Origin: Betaproteobacteria bacterium
GTDB taxonomy: Bacteria; Pseudomonadota; Gammaproteobacteria; Burkholderiales; SG8-39
Direction: 5' to 3'
DNA: 64,000 nt
Assembly: GCA_016234705.1 (NCBI GenBank)
Contig: JACRAS010000104.1
Location: 1-64,000 of the forward strand
A program made the translations under genes and the position numbers. This document shows positions 24,177 through 34,886 of the stretch, in pieces. The notes beneath the pieces were generated by a model that was not told the DNA's origin, ran no database searches, and worked only from the letters and a program-made list of their open reading frames with translations. Numbering within the stretch: position 1 is the first letter of the stretch; each line of letters begins with the position of its first letter.

Positions 24177-25109
24177 ATGAACGCGCTGAACTACAAGCAC
24201 CTGCACTACTTCTGGACGGTCGCAAAAGCCGGCGGGATCGCGCGCGCGGGCGAGCGCCTGCACCTGACTCCGCAAACGGTCAGCGGGCAATTGAGTCTGT
24301 TCGAGAACGTGCTGGGCTACAAACTCTTCACCCGCGTCGGGCGCCACCTCGAGCTTTCCGATGCGGGACGAGCGGTGCTGAGCTATGCCGACGAGATCTT
24401 CACCCTGGGCGAGGAACTGGAAGGCGTCATGCGCCACCCCACGCAAGGTCGTATGCCGCAGTTCAGGGTGGGCGTTTCCGATTCCGTGCCGAAGTCCATC
24501 GCTTACCGGCTCCTGGAGCCGGCGGTGCGTCTGCCGGAACCGCCTTGCATCGTCTGCCGGGAAGGAAAGCTCGCCGGCCTGCTGGCGGAACTCGCGGTCC
24601 ACCGTCTGGACATTGTGATTGCCGACAGCCCCATGCCGCCCACCGTCAGCATCAAAGGGTTCAGTCACTTGCTCGGGGAATCGGATATGACGTTCTTTGC
24701 CACGGCGCAACTGGCGCGAAAGCACAAGGGCTCATTCCCGCACTGCCTGGACGGCGCGCCAATGCTCCTGCCGGGCGAGGATTCGGCGGTACGGCCGCGC
24801 CTGATGCAGTGGTATGAAAAAATGCAGGTCCATCCGCGGATTGTCGGCGAATTCGATGATGGCGCCTTGCTGAAGGCGTTCGGTCAAGTCGGCATCGGCA
24901 TTTTTGCGGCGCCATCCGCGATCGCCAAGGAAGTACGTCTGCAATATGGCGTGGTGGCCATCGGCCACACCGGCGCGGTGACCGAGCAGTTCTACGCCAT
25001 GTCAGTGGAGCGCCGCCTCACGCACCCGGCGGTGGTCGCAATCAGTTCGGCGGCACGGCAGGAACTGTTTCGCCGGAGCACCCGCCGCGGTCACGATTCC
25101 CGGCAATAG
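24177..25109 (+). CDS. nhaR: LysR-family transcriptional activator NhaR
   Basis: The 310-residue protein has an N-terminal winged helix-turn-helix (NYKHLHYFWTVAKAGGIARA, LTPQTVSGQLSLFE) and a periplasmic-binding-protein-like effector domain (FRVGVSDSVPKSIAYRLLEPA, GIGIFAAPSAIAKEV). The HLHYFW...LTPQTVS pattern is that of NhaR, the Na+-responsive activator of nhaA and other stress genes. The ATG at 24177 follows GGAG; in-frame codons upstream (from 24129) lack the domain. No nhaA is adjacent; a PF07399-type antiporter lies 4.5 kb away and a carbonic anhydrase follows by 10 bases. Confidence 0.85.
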   Translation: MNALNYKHLHYFWTVAKAGGIARAGERLHLTPQTVSGQLSLFENVLGYKLFTRVGRHLELSDAGRAVLSYADEIFTLGEELEGVMRHPTQGRMPQFRVGVSDSVPKSIAYRLLEPAVRLPEPPCIVCREGKLAGLLAELAVHRLDIVIADSPMPPTVSIKGFSHLLGESDMTFFATAQLARKHKGSFPHCLDGAPMLLPGEDSAVRPRLMQWYEKMQVHPRIVGEFDDGALLKAFGQVGIGIFAAPSAIAKEVRLQYGVVAIGHTGAVTEQFYAMSVERRLTHPAVVAISSAARQELFRRSTRRGHDSRQ

Positions 25110-25119
25110 GAGGCCACCG

Positions 25120-25764
25120 ATGCAATACCTTCCTCATCTGTTTGAAAACAATCGGGCCTGGGTGGAAAAGATGACGACCCAGGACCCCGGTTTCTTCCGC
25201 CGTCTGGCGGACATCCAATCGCCGAAGTACCTCTGGATCGGCTGCTCCGACAGCCGGGTGCCGGCCAACCAAATCACGGGCCTTCAGCCAGGGGAGGTGT
25301 TCGTTCATCGCAACGTGGCCAATGCCGTAATCCACACCGACCTGAACTGCCTCTCGGTCATCCAGTTCGCCGTCGACGTGCTGGCAGTCAATCACATCAT
25401 CGTCTGCGGCCATTATGGCTGCGGCGGCGTGAAGGCTGCATTAACCGGCGAGCGCCTCGGCCTGATCGACAACTGGCTGCGCCACGTCCAGGATGTGCGC
25501 GACAAGCATTCCCATCTGCTTGCGCCGACCATGGACATGGCGGCCCGCTGGGAGCGACTGTGCGAGTTGAACATCATCGAGCAGGTCAGGCACGTGACCC
25601 AGACCACCATCGTGCGCGACGCCTGGAACCGAGGGCGAAACCTGATCATTCATGGCTGGATCTACCGACTGAGCGACGGGAAGCTGCGGGATCTCTGCGT
25701 CTCGGTGGAGGGCAGCGACGGTGTCGAACCCGCGTACTCCAACGGGCTGAGGGGATTGTGTTGA
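25120..25764 (+). CDS. can: Beta-class carbonic anhydrase
   Basis: The 214-residue protein interconverts CO2 and bicarbonate in the cytosol. The zinc ligands of the beta class are all visible: Cys42 and Asp44 in GCSDSRVP, His98 and Cys101 in CGHYGCGGV; the HRNVANAV segment is also conserved. Length and ending (IHGWIYRLSDGKLRDL) match E. coli Can (YadF). It follows nhaR by 10 bases and is probably in the same transcript. Confidence 0.93.
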   Translation: MQYLPHLFENNRAWVEKMTTQDPGFFRRLADIQSPKYLWIGCSDSRVPANQITGLQPGEVFVHRNVANAVIHTDLNCLSVIQFAVDVLAVNHIIVCGHYGCGGVKAALTGERLGLIDNWLRHVQDVRDKHSHLLAPTMDMAARWERLCELNIIEQVRHVTQTTIVRDAWNRGRNLIIHGWIYRLSDGKLRDLCVSVEGSDGVEPAYSNGLRGLC

Positions 25765-25835
25765 ACGTCCCCCGACAAGCCCTGGACCGCGCACCTCGCG
25801 CACCCGGCGGCGCACCGATTGCGCGACCGCCGACG

Positions 25836-25913
25836 CGGCGAAGGCGCGGGATATTATTGCTGGTCATTTATGGCGCCTATCTCGCCGCGATTCTTCGGCA
25901 GAAGCCGGCCTAA
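25836..25913 (+). pseudogene. Possible C-terminal scrap of a Na+/Ca2+ exchanger-type gene
   Basis: The frame ending at 25913 reads RRRRGILLLVIYGAYLAAIL followed by RQKPA and stop, like the last transmembrane helix of CaCA-family exchangers (RrEGaLLLl.Y..Yl). No further exchanger sequence is found upstream, where the carbonic anhydrase gene lies. It is short, and the call is tentative. Confidence 0.25.
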
Positions 25914-25938
25914 CAATCCATGCCGGGGATGGAAAAAG

Positions 25939-27348
25939 TCAGAGTTCGGCGCCGGCGGCAGGAAACGTGATGACGAAGCGGGTCGATCCGTTCGAGGAGA
26001 GAGCCTGGATCGTTCCCTTGTGCGCGTCGACGATCGATTTGGTGATCGCCAGCCCGAGTCCGGCCCCGTCGCTGCTCGCCTTCTGGCGGGAACGATCGAC
26101 GCGATAGAACCGGTCGAACAGCCGCGGCAGGTGCTCCGGTTCGATCCCCTCGCCCGGGTTCCCGACCGTCAACTGGGTTTCTCCGGATTTGCGCTGGTCG
26201 ATGAGCACCTTGACCGACCCGTCGCGCGGCGTGTGCCGTATGGCATTCGAAAGCAAATTGCTCAGCGCGCGGCGAATCATCAACCTGTCCCCCGGGACCA
26301 CCCCGGCTCCGGCGAGAACCAGGCCGACGCCGTGTTCCTCCGCGAACGCTTCGTAAAACCCGAACAGCTCGCGCGCCTCCGCCGCCAGATCCGCCATTTC
26401 GCTGCTCGGCACCATCAGCCCGTTGTCGGCCTTCGCCAGGAACAGCATGTCGGCGATCATGCGCGCCAGCCGTTCGTACTCCTCCAGGTTCGAGTAGAGC
26501 ACTTCACGATATTGGTCCGCCGACCGCGCTTTGGAAATCGCCACCTGCGTCTGGGTCATCAGGTTGCTGATAGGCGTGCGCAGCTCGTGCGCCAGATCAG
26601 AGGAGAAGTCCGACAGGCGCCGGAACGAGTCTTCGAGGCGGGCGAGCATGCCGTTGAAGGCAATCGCCAAATCGACCAGTTCGGTCGGCACAGATTCGGG
26701 CGGCAGGCGCTCGCCGAGGCGGCTGGCTGAAATGCCGTGGGTTAGCCGCGCCAACTCGCGCACCGGCGCCAGTCCCCGGCGCGCCGCGATCCAGCCGAGA
26801 AGCGCGGTTAACGCGATGCTCGCGGTAATGGCCAACCAAAGACTCTTTCGGAATGCCTCCATGAACATTTGGTGATGATCGATGTTTATCGCGACCACAA
26901 CGGTTAGCGGCGGCTGCCCGGCGATGCCGGTGACGGCCGCCGCGGCGATGCCGCGGTATGCATGCCCGTCCCGTTCCCACACTACCGGCTTTGCGGGCCT
27001 GGATGAATCTTCCGACAGCCGGGCTTCGAGCAGGGGAGTGGGAAAAATCGCGCCTGAGGATTTGAACAGCAGTTTGCGGTCCGAACCGACCACGGCGACG
27101 GACAGGTCGTGATGTCCCACCAAGGCGTTTGCAAGACTTTGTGGAACGGCAGCCAGATCGGCTGGGGCGCGCGCCTTGGTCAGCGTGTAACGGACGAGTT
27201 CCAGTTTGGCGTTGAGTCCCGTCAGATCCTGTTCCTCGAAATGCGCTTCCACCAAGGTGCCGATCAGGGTGCCGACTACGAGCAGCACGGCCGTCGAGGC
27301 CGTCGAGAAGAACAAGGTGAGGCGGAAGGTGATCGACTTGGACCGCAT
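25939..27348 (-). CDS. Heavy-metal sensor histidine kinase (CusS/CopS-like)
   Basis: The 469-residue protein has a first membrane helix (FFSTASTAVLLVVGTLIGTL), a periplasmic sensor of about 150 residues, a second helix (SLWLAITASIALTALLGWIA), HAMP (RRGLAPVRELARLTHGISAS), an H-box FSSDLAHELRTPISNL and an ATPase domain with NLLSNAIRHT, GIEPEHLPRLFDRFYR and GAGLGLAITKSIV. Arrangement and length match CusS-type sensors of periplasmic copper or silver. It starts at the last base of the regulator gene (TGATG overlap) and so is coupled to it. Confidence 0.88.
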   Translation of the reverse strand: MRSKSITFRLTLFFSTASTAVLLVVGTLIGTLVEAHFEEQDLTGLNAKLELVRYTLTKARAPADLAAVPQSLANALVGHHDLSVAVVGSDRKLLFKSSGAIFPTPLLEARLSEDSSRPAKPVVWERDGHAYRGIAAAAVTGIAGQPPLTVVVAINIDHHQMFMEAFRKSLWLAITASIALTALLGWIAARRGLAPVRELARLTHGISASRLGERLPPESVPTELVDLAIAFNGMLARLEDSFRRLSDFSSDLAHELRTPISNLMTQTQVAISKARSADQYREVLYSNLEEYERLARMIADMLFLAKADNGLMVPSSEMADLAAEARELFGFYEAFAEEHGVGLVLAGAGVVPGDRLMIRRALSNLLSNAIRHTPRDGSVKVLIDQRKSGETQLTVGNPGEGIEPEHLPRLFDRFYRVDRSRQKASSDGAGLGLAITKSIVDAHKGTIQALSSNGSTRFVITFPAAGAEL

Positions 27349-28028
27349 CACGCCGGTTCCGGGATTTCGAGCACGTAGCCCATGCCTCTGACGGTGCGGA
27401 TCAGTTTGGGCTCGAAATCGTCGTCTATTTTCGCCCGCAGACGGCGCACGGCGACCTCGATCACGTTGGTGTCGCTGTCGAAGTTCATGTCCCACACCTG
27501 GGATGCAATCAGCGAGCGCGGCAGCACCTCGCCCTGGCGCCGCAGCAGCAGTTCGAGCAGCGCGAATTCCTTGGCGGTGAGATCGATGCGTTTTCCGGCG
27601 CGCGTTACGCGCCGGCGCAGCAGATCGAGTTCCAGGTCGGCAATCCGGAACAACTCCGGTTCGCTGGTCCTGCCGCGGCGCAGCAGCGCACGCACCCGCG
27701 CCAGCAGTTCCGAGAACGCGAACGGCTTCACCAGGTAATCGTCCGCACCGAATTCCAGTCCTTTCACCCGGTCATCGACCTGATCGCGCGCGGTCAGGAA
27801 CAGCACCGGCAGGTGCTTGCCCTGGTGCCGGATCTCCCGCAGCACCTGCCATCCGTCGAGTCTGGGCAGCATGACATCGAGTATGACGAGATCGTAGTCG
27901 CCGGTCAGGGCCAGGTGCAAGCCGTCGACGCCGTCGCGCGCCAGGTCCGCCACGAAGCCGGCCTCGGACAGGCCCTGCTTCAGATAGTCCCCGGTCTTTT
28001 GCTCGTCTTCGACGATCAGGACTTTCAT
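27348..28028 (-). CDS. Heavy-metal response regulator (CusR/CopR-like, OmpR family)
   Basis: The 226-residue protein has a receiver domain ([35 protein letters not shown] with Asp51, [40 protein letters not shown]) and an OmpR-type winged helix ([51 protein letters not shown]). This is the CusR/CopR/CzcR group. Its likely DNA target, ATTACAA-N2-TTGTAAT, lies 66 bases upstream of its start, and two related copies lie in front of metal operons on the other strand. It should control the whole block. Confidence 0.9.
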   Translation of the reverse strand: MKVLIVEDEQKTGDYLKQGLSEAGFVADLARDGVDGLHLALTGDYDLVILDVMLPRLDGWQVLREIRHQGKHLPVLFLTARDQVDDRVKGLEFGADDYLVKPFAFSELLARVRALLRRGRTSEPELFRIADLELDLLRRRVTRAGKRIDLTAKEFALLELLLRRQGEVLPRSLIASQVWDMNFDSDTNVIEVAVRRLRAKIDDDFEPKLIRTVRGMGYVLEIPEPA

Positions 28029-28093
28029 CGCTTTTCCTTGTGGCGGTGGTTACGCACGTCAATTGTGCGCGCGACCAGCCACCGTTTCCGAAG

Positions 28094-28119
28094 ATTACAA
28101 ACTTGTAATGGCGCTGTCA
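28094..28119 (+). promoter_or_regulatory. Copper-box-like operator 1 with downstream GTCA
   Basis: ATTACAA-AC-TTGTAAT is a perfect palindrome (28094-28109), followed after six bases by GTCA (28116-28119). It stands between the divergent regulator gene and the CzcI-like operon. The identical geometry recurs at 36665 and 45531, always pointing to the plus-strand operon, so it is read as the binding site of the adjacent CusR/CopR-like regulator with an overlapping promoter. Confidence 0.7.
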
Positions 28120-28328
28120 GCTTTTTGTTGGGTGTCTGAAAGCAAGATGACGGTCGTGAAAAGTAGATACAAGCGGCGAATCCTGGACATGATACAGATG
28201 ATAATGGAGCGGATGCCGCGGCGCCAGGAGGGGCAACTGCCAATACCGATGAAATGAAATAGTGGGATGGGGATGGGGGTGGCGACGCCAAAAGGATAAT
28301 CCCGATTTTCTGTTACATTTGCTTCCAC

Positions 28329-28682
28329 ATGGTGATTCGAATCCGAAGACTAGTGCTATACCTGCTGCTCGCGTGCCTGCCGCTGCAAAGCATGGCTGCG
28401 CCGGCACACATGCTGCTCTGCGATGACGCGACGCCGGCCGTTGCCGATGGCTTGCACGTTCACGACGATGGTGACGAGCATCCCGCACATGAAGGGCCGG
28501 TCGATCAGGGTGGAGCGTCCTCGCATGATTGCTGCCAGCAGTATTTCCCCGGCGCGCTGCACAGCGGTTCGCCGGATGCCGGCGAGACGGGAATCGTGTC
28601 CGTCCCGGTCGGGCCCGCCAGCTTCTATTCCTTCTTCCCCGAGCGCCTCAAGCGCCCGCCGCTAAGCGAGCTCGCCGTCTGA
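28329..28682 (+). CDS. CzcI-like small periplasmic protein
   Basis: The 117-residue protein has a signal peptide (LVLYLLLACLPLQSMAAPAH), a His/Asp-rich middle (HVHDDGDEHPAHEGP), a Cys pair in SSHDCCQQYFPG and an ending SFFPERLKRPPLSELAV. The LPLQ signal end, His-rich middle, Cys pair and PERPxRPxLA-like terminus are shared with CzcI, the small protein encoded before czcCBA in Cupriavidus. It likely binds metal in the periplasm and tunes the pump's expression. It heads the first RND operon here. Confidence 0.65.
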   Translation: MVIRIRRLVLYLLLACLPLQSMAAPAHMLLCDDATPAVADGLHVHDDGDEHPAHEGPVDQGGASSHDCCQQYFPGALHSGSPDAGETGIVSVPVGPASFYSFFPERLKRPPLSELAV

Positions 28683-28804
28683 TCGGCGAGTGGCGTCTCC
28701 TGCCCCGAGATCGGGGCTGACCCACCGTCTTTCGCGGATGCGAACCGCATCCGCTCGCGCACTGCGCCGGTGAGCCGGCCCAGGGCATGTCGTTGGGGGT
28801 AGCA

Positions 28805-29995
28805 ATGAAATATCTGTGGGCAGCAATTGCCGGTGTCGCTGCGGCGTTGCCGGCGCACGCGCAAAGCCTGCGCGATGCGCTCGAGGCGGCATGGACGCGG
28901 CAGCCGCTCGCGCAGGCAAGACCGGCGCGCGCGCAAGAGTTCGCGGCAAAACGCGACGCCGCGCAGGCCTTGTTTCCCGAGCCGCCCAGTCTGGTCGTCG
29001 GTAACCGCGACGACCGCCTGCACCGCAACCAGGGGGCACGCGAGGTGACTGCCGAAATTGCTTTGCCGCTGTGGTTGCCCGGAGAACGGGGCCGCCAGGA
29101 TGCGATCGTCAGTGCCGAGAGCGATCAGTACAATGCCGCGCTCGCCGCGGCGAAGCTGAAGATTGCCGGCGAAGTGCGTGAGGCATATTGGCAGGTACGG
29201 CTCACCGAAAACGAGTTGGCGCTCGCGTGGCGCAAGGTGGAGGAAGCGGCGGTGCTCGCGGCCGATGTCGAGCGTCGCGTCAAGGCCGGCGACCTGGCGC
29301 GCGTTGATCTGAACCAGGCGCAGGCCGCGGAACGTCTGGCGCGCGGTGCACTGGCCGAAGCCGAGATCAAGAGATTCAGGGCGAAGCAGGGCTTTAACCT
29401 GTTGACGGGGTCGGGCATGTTGCCTGGCGGCGAAGAGAACCGCGCCACGCAGGCCGTCTACCTTGAGGACCATCCGCTGCTCGCGCCGCTGCGACGGGCG
29501 GTGGCCACTACGCAAGCGAAGCTTGATCTGGCCACGCAAAGCCTGCGCAACAACCCCGAGTTGGAACTTGGGCTGCGGCGCGAACGTGGTCTGTTCGACG
29601 AGCCCTACTCCCACTCTCTTGAAGTGCGCTTTCGGTTGCCGTTCGCGACCGATGCGCGCAATAGACCGCGGATTGCCGCTGCAAACGGGGAAATGATCGA
29701 AGCGCAAGCTGCCTACAACCTGGAGCGCGCCAAGGTGGCGGCCGAGATCGAAGCGGCGCGGCGCGAACTGGAGCAAGCACGCACTGTAATGCAATTAACG
29801 CAGTCGCGCTTCACGCTCGCCGCCGATACCCAGCGCCTGCTGGCCAGGGCTTTCACGTTCGGTGAGCTCGATTTGATCGCGCGGCTGCGCTCCGAAAACG
29901 AACGATTCGAAGCGGAATTGCAGTTCACGCGTGCGCAGCTCGAGGCTGCGCGCGCCATCTCGCGTTTCAATCAGGCACTAGGAGTATTGCCATGA
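28805..29995 (+). CDS. TolC-family outer membrane factor of the first HME-RND pump (CzcC-like)
   Basis: The 396-residue protein has a signal peptide (YLWAAIAGVAAALPAHAQ) and long amphipathic helices typical of outer membrane efflux proteins ([52 protein letters not shown] at the end). It should form the outer membrane exit duct for the adaptor and pump that follow. ATG 28805 is preferred over 28787 because a GGGGG stands 6 bases before it and the signal peptide begins there. It ends in an ATGA overlap with the adaptor gene. Confidence 0.85.
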   Translation: MKYLWAAIAGVAAALPAHAQSLRDALEAAWTRQPLAQARPARAQEFAAKRDAAQALFPEPPSLVVGNRDDRLHRNQGAREVTAEIALPLWLPGERGRQDAIVSAESDQYNAALAAAKLKIAGEVREAYWQVRLTENELALAWRKVEEAAVLAADVERRVKAGDLARVDLNQAQAAERLARGALAEAEIKRFRAKQGFNLLTGSGMLPGGEENRATQAVYLEDHPLLAPLRRAVATTQAKLDLATQSLRNNPELELGLRRERGLFDEPYSHSLEVRFRLPFATDARNRPRIAAANGEMIEAQAAYNLERAKVAAEIEAARRELEQARTVMQLTQSRFTLAADTQRLLARAFTFGELDLIARLRSENERFEAELQFTRAQLEAARAISRFNQALGVLP

Positions 29996-31641
29996 AGTGG
30001 TTCGTCCATTTGATGCTTCTCGTATGGCCCGCGATCGCGCTGGCGGATGCAGGCCACGACCACGGCGCCACGCCTCCCGCCGTGTCCGCGACCCTCGCGC
30101 CGCGCCTCGAGGCGCGGTCCGAGAGCTTCGAGCTGCTGGCGGTTCTCGAGGGCGGCAAGCTCGCGCTTTACCTCGACCGTTTCGCCACCAACGAACCGGT
30201 GTCCGATGCCCGCATCGAAATCGAAAGCGGCGCATTCAAAGCCGTCGCGCAGCCTGGCGCGGATGGCATCTACACCGCCCCGGGGGAAGCATTCGCCAAA
30301 CCCGGACAATATCCGTTGGTGTTCACGATCCAGGCCGCTGATAGCTCTGATTTGCTGAACGGCACCCTCACCGTTGCGCAGCCCGCCGGTCCGTCCGCGC
30401 GCAGTCGTGACTGGACTGAATGGCCGGTGTGGATCGCGGGCGGCGTGGTCGTGGTATTCGGCGCAGCCTGGCTACTGCTGCGCCGCGGAAGAACTTCGCA
30501 CGCTGCCATCGCGCGCCTGGCCGCGGTATTCACGCTGGCTGCACTGGCGGCTGTGTCCGCAGCCACCTTCGCGCACGAAGGCGAGGACCACGGCAACGAC
30601 AAGAAAGGTCCGAGCGCGGCGCCCGGCGATGCCGGAACCGACAATGCCAGCGCGCGACGGCTGGCCGACGGCGGCGTGTTTATGCCGAAAGCCATGCAAC
30701 GCCGACTCGGTATACGCACCATCGCGGCGGAGCCGGGCGAGCTTGCGCGGGGCGTGGAGCTGAACGGCCGGGTCATCAGTGACCCCAACGCCGGCGGGCG
30801 CGTGCAGGCTAGCCAGTCCGGACGCATCGAATCCGGGCCGCACGGTCTGGCGACGCTGGGGCAAAGAGTAAAAAAAGGCGATGTGCTCGCCTACGTCAAG
30901 CCGGTCGCGAGCGCAATCGAGCTCGGCAACCAGCGCGCGCAACTGGCGGAAATTACCGCGCAGCACGGGTTCACCGAGAAAAAGGTGAAGCGTCTCGAGG
31001 CGCTCGAGGGCAGCGTGCCGCAAAAAGAGATCGACGCCGCGCGCGCGGAGTTCGCCAGCCTGGCCGAAAGAAAAACCGTGGTCGGCGCGAGTCTCAGCCA
31101 TCGCGAAGCCCTCGTCGCACCGGCGTCCGGGGTCGTCAGCGCGGCGTCCGCGGTGAGCGGGCAGGTCGTGGAAGCGCGTGAAGTGCTGTTCGAGATCGTG
31201 GACCCGCAACGGCTGATGGTGGAAGCGCTCGCCTACGATCCGGAGATGCTCGCGGACATTGCCGGCGCCAGCGCGGTCCTGCCGCACGGCGCCTCGCTGC
31301 CGCTCGTTTTCGTCGGCGGCGCCCAGCAACTGCGCGAGCAGGCGCTGCCGCTGGTATTCCGGATCAAGCCGCCGCTGCCGCCGCTGGCGGTGGGCCAGCC
31401 GCTGAAAGTGGTGGTGCAGACCAGGCGCACGATCAAGGGTATCGCCGTACCGCTTGCGGCGCTCACCCGAAGCGGTGGCGGCGACACCGTGGCGTGGGTG
31501 CACGCCGGCGCCGAAACATTCGTCGCCAAGAAAGTGCGTTTCCAGGCGCTCGACGGCGCGAACGTGGCATTAATCGAGGGGATCGCGGCCGGCGACCGCG
31601 TCGTTACCGCGGGCGCCGCGGCGCTGGCGCAAGTGCGCTGA
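29992..31641 (+). CDS. Periplasmic adaptor of HME-RND pump with extra N-terminal domain (CzcB-like)
   Basis: The 549-residue adaptor is longer than the usual 400-520. Residues 1-190 are an extra unit: signal peptide, a [11 protein letters not shown] His stretch, a beta-rich domain ([40 protein letters not shown]), a membrane helix ([17 protein letters not shown]) and a second hydrophobic segment ending in [11 protein letters not shown]. Only then comes the membrane fusion protein core: [13 protein letters not shown], a barrel-sandwich lipoyl part ([20 protein letters not shown]), the alpha-hairpin and the beta-barrel ([13 protein letters not shown]). The start overlaps czcC by ATGA. Confidence 0.85.
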   Translation: MKWFVHLMLLVWPAIALADAGHDHGATPPAVSATLAPRLEARSESFELLAVLEGGKLALYLDRFATNEPVSDARIEIESGAFKAVAQPGADGIYTAPGEAFAKPGQYPLVFTIQAADSSDLLNGTLTVAQPAGPSARSRDWTEWPVWIAGGVVVVFGAAWLLLRRGRTSHAAIARLAAVFTLAALAAVSAATFAHEGEDHGNDKKGPSAAPGDAGTDNASARRLADGGVFMPKAMQRRLGIRTIAAEPGELARGVELNGRVISDPNAGGRVQASQSGRIESGPHGLATLGQRVKKGDVLAYVKPVASAIELGNQRAQLAEITAQHGFTEKKVKRLEALEGSVPQKEIDAARAEFASLAERKTVVGASLSHREALVAPASGVVSAASAVSGQVVEAREVLFEIVDPQRLMVEALAYDPEMLADIAGASAVLPHGASLPLVFVGGAQQLREQALPLVFRIKPPLPPLAVGQPLKVVVQTRRTIKGIAVPLAALTRSGGGDTVAWVHAGAETFVAKKVRFQALDGANVALIEGIAAGDRVVTAGAAALAQVR

Positions 31642-31651
31642 GAGGATAGTC

Positions 31652-34600
31652 ATGTTCGACTGGATAATCGACGCGAGCCTCAAGCAGCGGCTGCTGGTGC
31701 TGGCGCTGTCGCTGGCGCTCATTTTTTACGGCGGCCACACCATCAGGCAGATGCCGGTGGACGTGTTCCCCGACCTCAACAAGCCGACCGTGACCCTGCT
31801 CACCGAAGCGGGCGGCATGGCGCCTGAAGAAGTCGAGCAGCTCGTCACCTTTCAGATCGAGACCGCGATGAACGGCATGCCCGGAGTAACGCGCGTGCGC
31901 TCGGTTTCCGGCATCGGGCTGTCGGTCGTATCGGTCGAGTTCGACTGGGGCACGGAGGTCTTCCGCAACCGCCAGCAGGTCGCCGAGCGGCTGTCGCTCG
32001 TCAAGGAGCAGTTGCCCGAGGGCATCACGCCGCAGATGGGGCCGATCGCCTCGATCATGGGCGAGATCATGCTGATCGCGCTGCCGGCCGATCCGGAAAA
32101 CACGAGCCCGATGCAAGCGCGCGAATACGCCGACTGGGTGATGCGGCCGCGCCTGCTCACCATTGCGGGCGTGGCGCAGGTGATTCCGATCGGCGGCGAG
32201 GTCAAGCAGTATCGCGTCGAGCCCGCTCCGGCGCAAATGTCCGCGCTCGGCGTGACCCTCGATCAGATCGAGTCCGCGCTCAAGAATTACGCCGCCAACA
32301 CCAGCGGCGGCTTTCTCGAGCAAAGCGCGCGCGAGTACCTGATCCGCAACATCGGCCGCACCAACCGGCTTGCCGACCTGCAGAACCTCGCCATCGGCGC
32401 AAGAAACAACCAGCCGATCCTGCTCAAGCAGGTGGCGCAGGTGAAGTTGGCCGCGGCGGCGAAGCGCGGCGATGCGAGCTACAACGCCAAGCCCGCGGTG
32501 ATTCTCTCGGTGCAGAAGCAACCCGCCGCCGACACGGTGAAGCTCACGCGCGCTATCGAAACCGCGCTGGCCGACCTCGGCAAATCGCTGCCGGCGGGCA
32601 TGGCGCCACCCCAGATCGTATTCAAGCAGGCCAACTTCATCGAAGCCTCGGTCAGCAACGTCGAGGAGGCGCTGCGCGACGGCGCGATCATGGTCGCGGT
32701 GGTGCTGTTCCTGTTCCTGCTCAATTTCCGCACCACCTTGATTTCCCTTACCGCAATTCCGATGTCGATCCTGATCACCGCGCTCACGTTCAAGCTGATG
32801 GGGCTTTCGATCAACACCATGACCCTCGGCGGTCTCGCGATCGCGATCGGCGCGCTGGTGGACGACGCCGTCGTCGGGCTCGAGAACATCCTGCGCCGGC
32901 TCAAGCGCAACGTCACCGACGGCACGCACAAGCCGGCGCTGGAAGTGATCGCCGCGGCCACCAAGGAAGTGCTCTCCGGCATCGTCTATGCCACGGTCAT
33001 CATCGCGCTGGTGTTCGTGCCGCTGTTCGCGCTCTCCGGCATCGAGGGCCGGCTGTTCGCGCCGCTGGGCGTCGCGTTCATCGTTTCCATTCTAGCCAGC
33101 ATGCTGGTATCGGTGACGCTTACCCCGGTGCTGTGCTACTACCTGCTCGCCCCGCGCCGGCGACTTGCGGCACCCGGGGCGCATCGGAACCCCGCCGGCG
33201 ACGCCGCAAAAATACCGTGGTGGTCGCTGCGTTTCAACCTGCACGCCGGCGAGGAATACAGTCCGCTGGTAAAGAAGCTCAAGCAATGGGATACGCATAT
33301 CCTTTACTGGTCGTTCGATCACGCCCGGCCGCTGTTGACGGCCGCGCTGGCGGCCGCGCTGCTCGCCGTTGCCACGGTGCCGTTTTTCCCGCGCGCGTTT
33401 CTGCCGTTGTTCAACGAAGGCACGCTCACCATCAACCTGCTGCTCAATCCGGGAACCTCGCTCTCCGAATCCAACCGCGGCGGCGCCCGCGCCGAGCAGT
33501 TGATCGCGCAAGTGCCGGAAGTCATCCACGTCGGGCGCCGCACCGGCCGCGCCGAGCTCGACGAGCATGCCGAGGGCGTGCATTACACCGAGATTGACGT
33601 CGACCTGAAACGCTCGCAGCGCAGCCGCAACGCGGTGCTGCAGGACATCCGCAACCGCCTCGGCGTGCTGCCGGCGGTGGTCAACGTCGGGCAGCCGATC
33701 TCGCACCGGCTCGACCACATCCTGTCGGGGGTGCGCGCGCAGATCGCGCTCAAGATCTACGGCGACGACCTCGATACGCTGCGCGCGCTGGCAGCGCAGT
33801 TGCGCGACCGGCTGGCAACGATAAGCGGCATCACCGACCTGCAGATCGAGAAGGCGGTGCTGATTCCGCAACTCAAGCTGCGCGTGGACTACGAAAAGGC
33901 GGCGGCCTACGGCGTGGCGCCGGCGGCGGTGCTGAAAGCGCTCGAGACGCTGGTTGGCGGCGAGAAGCTGGCGCAGGTGATCGAAGGCAGCCGCCGCTTC
34001 GACCTGGTGGTGCGCCTGCCCGACTCCGAGCGCGGCCCGCAGGCGCTGCAGCGGCTTCTGATCGAAACGCCGGCGGGCCGGGTCCCGCTTGGGCGCATCG
34101 CCGAGATCGAGGATGGCGACGGCCCCAACCAGGTCTCGCGCGACAACACGCGCCGGCGCATCGCGATCTCGGCCAACTCCGACGGCGCCGACCTCTCCGG
34201 TATCGTGGCGCGTATCCGCGCCGAAATCGCCATCAACCCATTGCCCACCGGCTACTTCACCAGCCTCGAGGGCCAGTTCCAGGCGCAGGAGGAAGCCACG
34301 CGCCTGATCGCCCTGCTCTCGCTGATGTCGCTGCTGCTGATCTTCATCGTACTCTACACGCGCTACCGCTCCACCGCGCTGTCGCTGATGATCATGGGCA
34401 ACATTCCGCTCGCGCTGGTGGGCAGCGTCGTGGCGCTGGCGGTTGCGGGCCAGCCGCTGTCGGTCGCGTCGATGATCGGCTTCATCACGCTCGCCGGGAT
34501 CAGCACGCGCAACGGCATCCTGAAGGTGAGCCACTACATCAACCTGTGCGCGTTCGAGGGCGAAAAATTCGGCAAGGAGATGATCGTGCGCGGTTCGCTC

Positions 34601-34837
34601 GAGCGCCTGACACCGGTGTTCATGACCGCGCTGGTGGCGGCGTTCGCGCTGGTGCCCCTGATGCTCGCGGCCGACGAGCCGGGCAAGGAAATCCTGCACC
34701 CGGTGGCGGTAGTGATTTTCGGCGGGCTGGTGAGCTCCACCCTCCTCGACACCATCCTCACGCCGGTAATGTTCTGGCTGTGGGGTGAGAAGCCGCTCAA
34801 GCGCCTGCTCGATGAGCATGCAAAGCAGGCTTTTTGA
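31652..34837 (+). CDS. Heavy-metal efflux RND permease (CzcA-like)
   Basis: The 1061-residue protein has the full RND layout of 12 membrane helices and two large periplasmic loops. It opens [20 protein letters not shown], and helix 4 carries [20 protein letters not shown] with the proton-relay acidic residues. This form differs from CusA (GAMVDAAIVMIEN) and from CzcA (DFGxIVDGAVV), so it belongs to another HME clade and the metal is uncertain. It is driven by the proton gradient and exports metal from the periplasm. It lies 10 bases after the adaptor gene. Confidence 0.9.
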   Translation: MFDWIIDASLKQRLLVLALSLALIFYGGHTIRQMPVDVFPDLNKPTVTLLTEAGGMAPEEVEQLVTFQIETAMNGMPGVTRVRSVSGIGLSVVSVEFDWGTEVFRNRQQVAERLSLVKEQLPEGITPQMGPIASIMGEIMLIALPADPENTSPMQAREYADWVMRPRLLTIAGVAQVIPIGGEVKQYRVEPAPAQMSALGVTLDQIESALKNYAANTSGGFLEQSAREYLIRNIGRTNRLADLQNLAIGARNNQPILLKQVAQVKLAAAAKRGDASYNAKPAVILSVQKQPAADTVKLTRAIETALADLGKSLPAGMAPPQIVFKQANFIEASVSNVEEALRDGAIMVAVVLFLFLLNFRTTLISLTAIPMSILITALTFKLMGLSINTMTLGGLAIAIGALVDDAVVGLENILRRLKRNVTDGTHKPALEVIAAATKEVLSGIVYATVIIALVFVPLFALSGIEGRLFAPLGVAFIVSILASMLVSVTLTPVLCYYLLAPRRRLAAPGAHRNPAGDAAKIPWWSLRFNLHAGEEYSPLVKKLKQWDTHILYWSFDHARPLLTAALAAALLAVATVPFFPRAFLPLFNEGTLTINLLLNPGTSLSESNRGGARAEQLIAQVPEVIHVGRRTGRAELDEHAEGVHYTEIDVDLKRSQRSRNAVLQDIRNRLGVLPAVVNVGQPISHRLDHILSGVRAQIALKIYGDDLDTLRALAAQLRDRLATISGITDLQIEKAVLIPQLKLRVDYEKAAAYGVAPAAVLKALETLVGGEKLAQVIEGSRRFDLVVRLPDSERGPQALQRLLIETPAGRVPLGRIAEIEDGDGPNQVSRDNTRRRIAISANSDGADLSGIVARIRAEIAINPLPTGYFTSLEGQFQAQEEATRLIALLSLMSLLLIFIVLYTRYRSTALSLMIMGNIPLALVGSVVALAVAGQPLSVASMIGFITLAGISTRNGILKVSHYINLCAFEGEKFGKEMIVRGSLERLTPVFMTALVAAFALVPLMLAADEPGKEILHPVAVVIFGGLVSSTLLDTILTPVMFWLWGEKPLKRLLDEHAKQAF

Positions 34838-34886
34838 AGCGCATCACCGCAACCATCCGCGTCAACCACTGAAAGGGAGACTGACC

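Noticed and set aside
25819-26730. A 303-codon plus-strand frame opposite the sensor kinase
   Set aside because: The kinase on the minus strand has every expected motif. This frame is an Arg/His/Gln-rich shadow.
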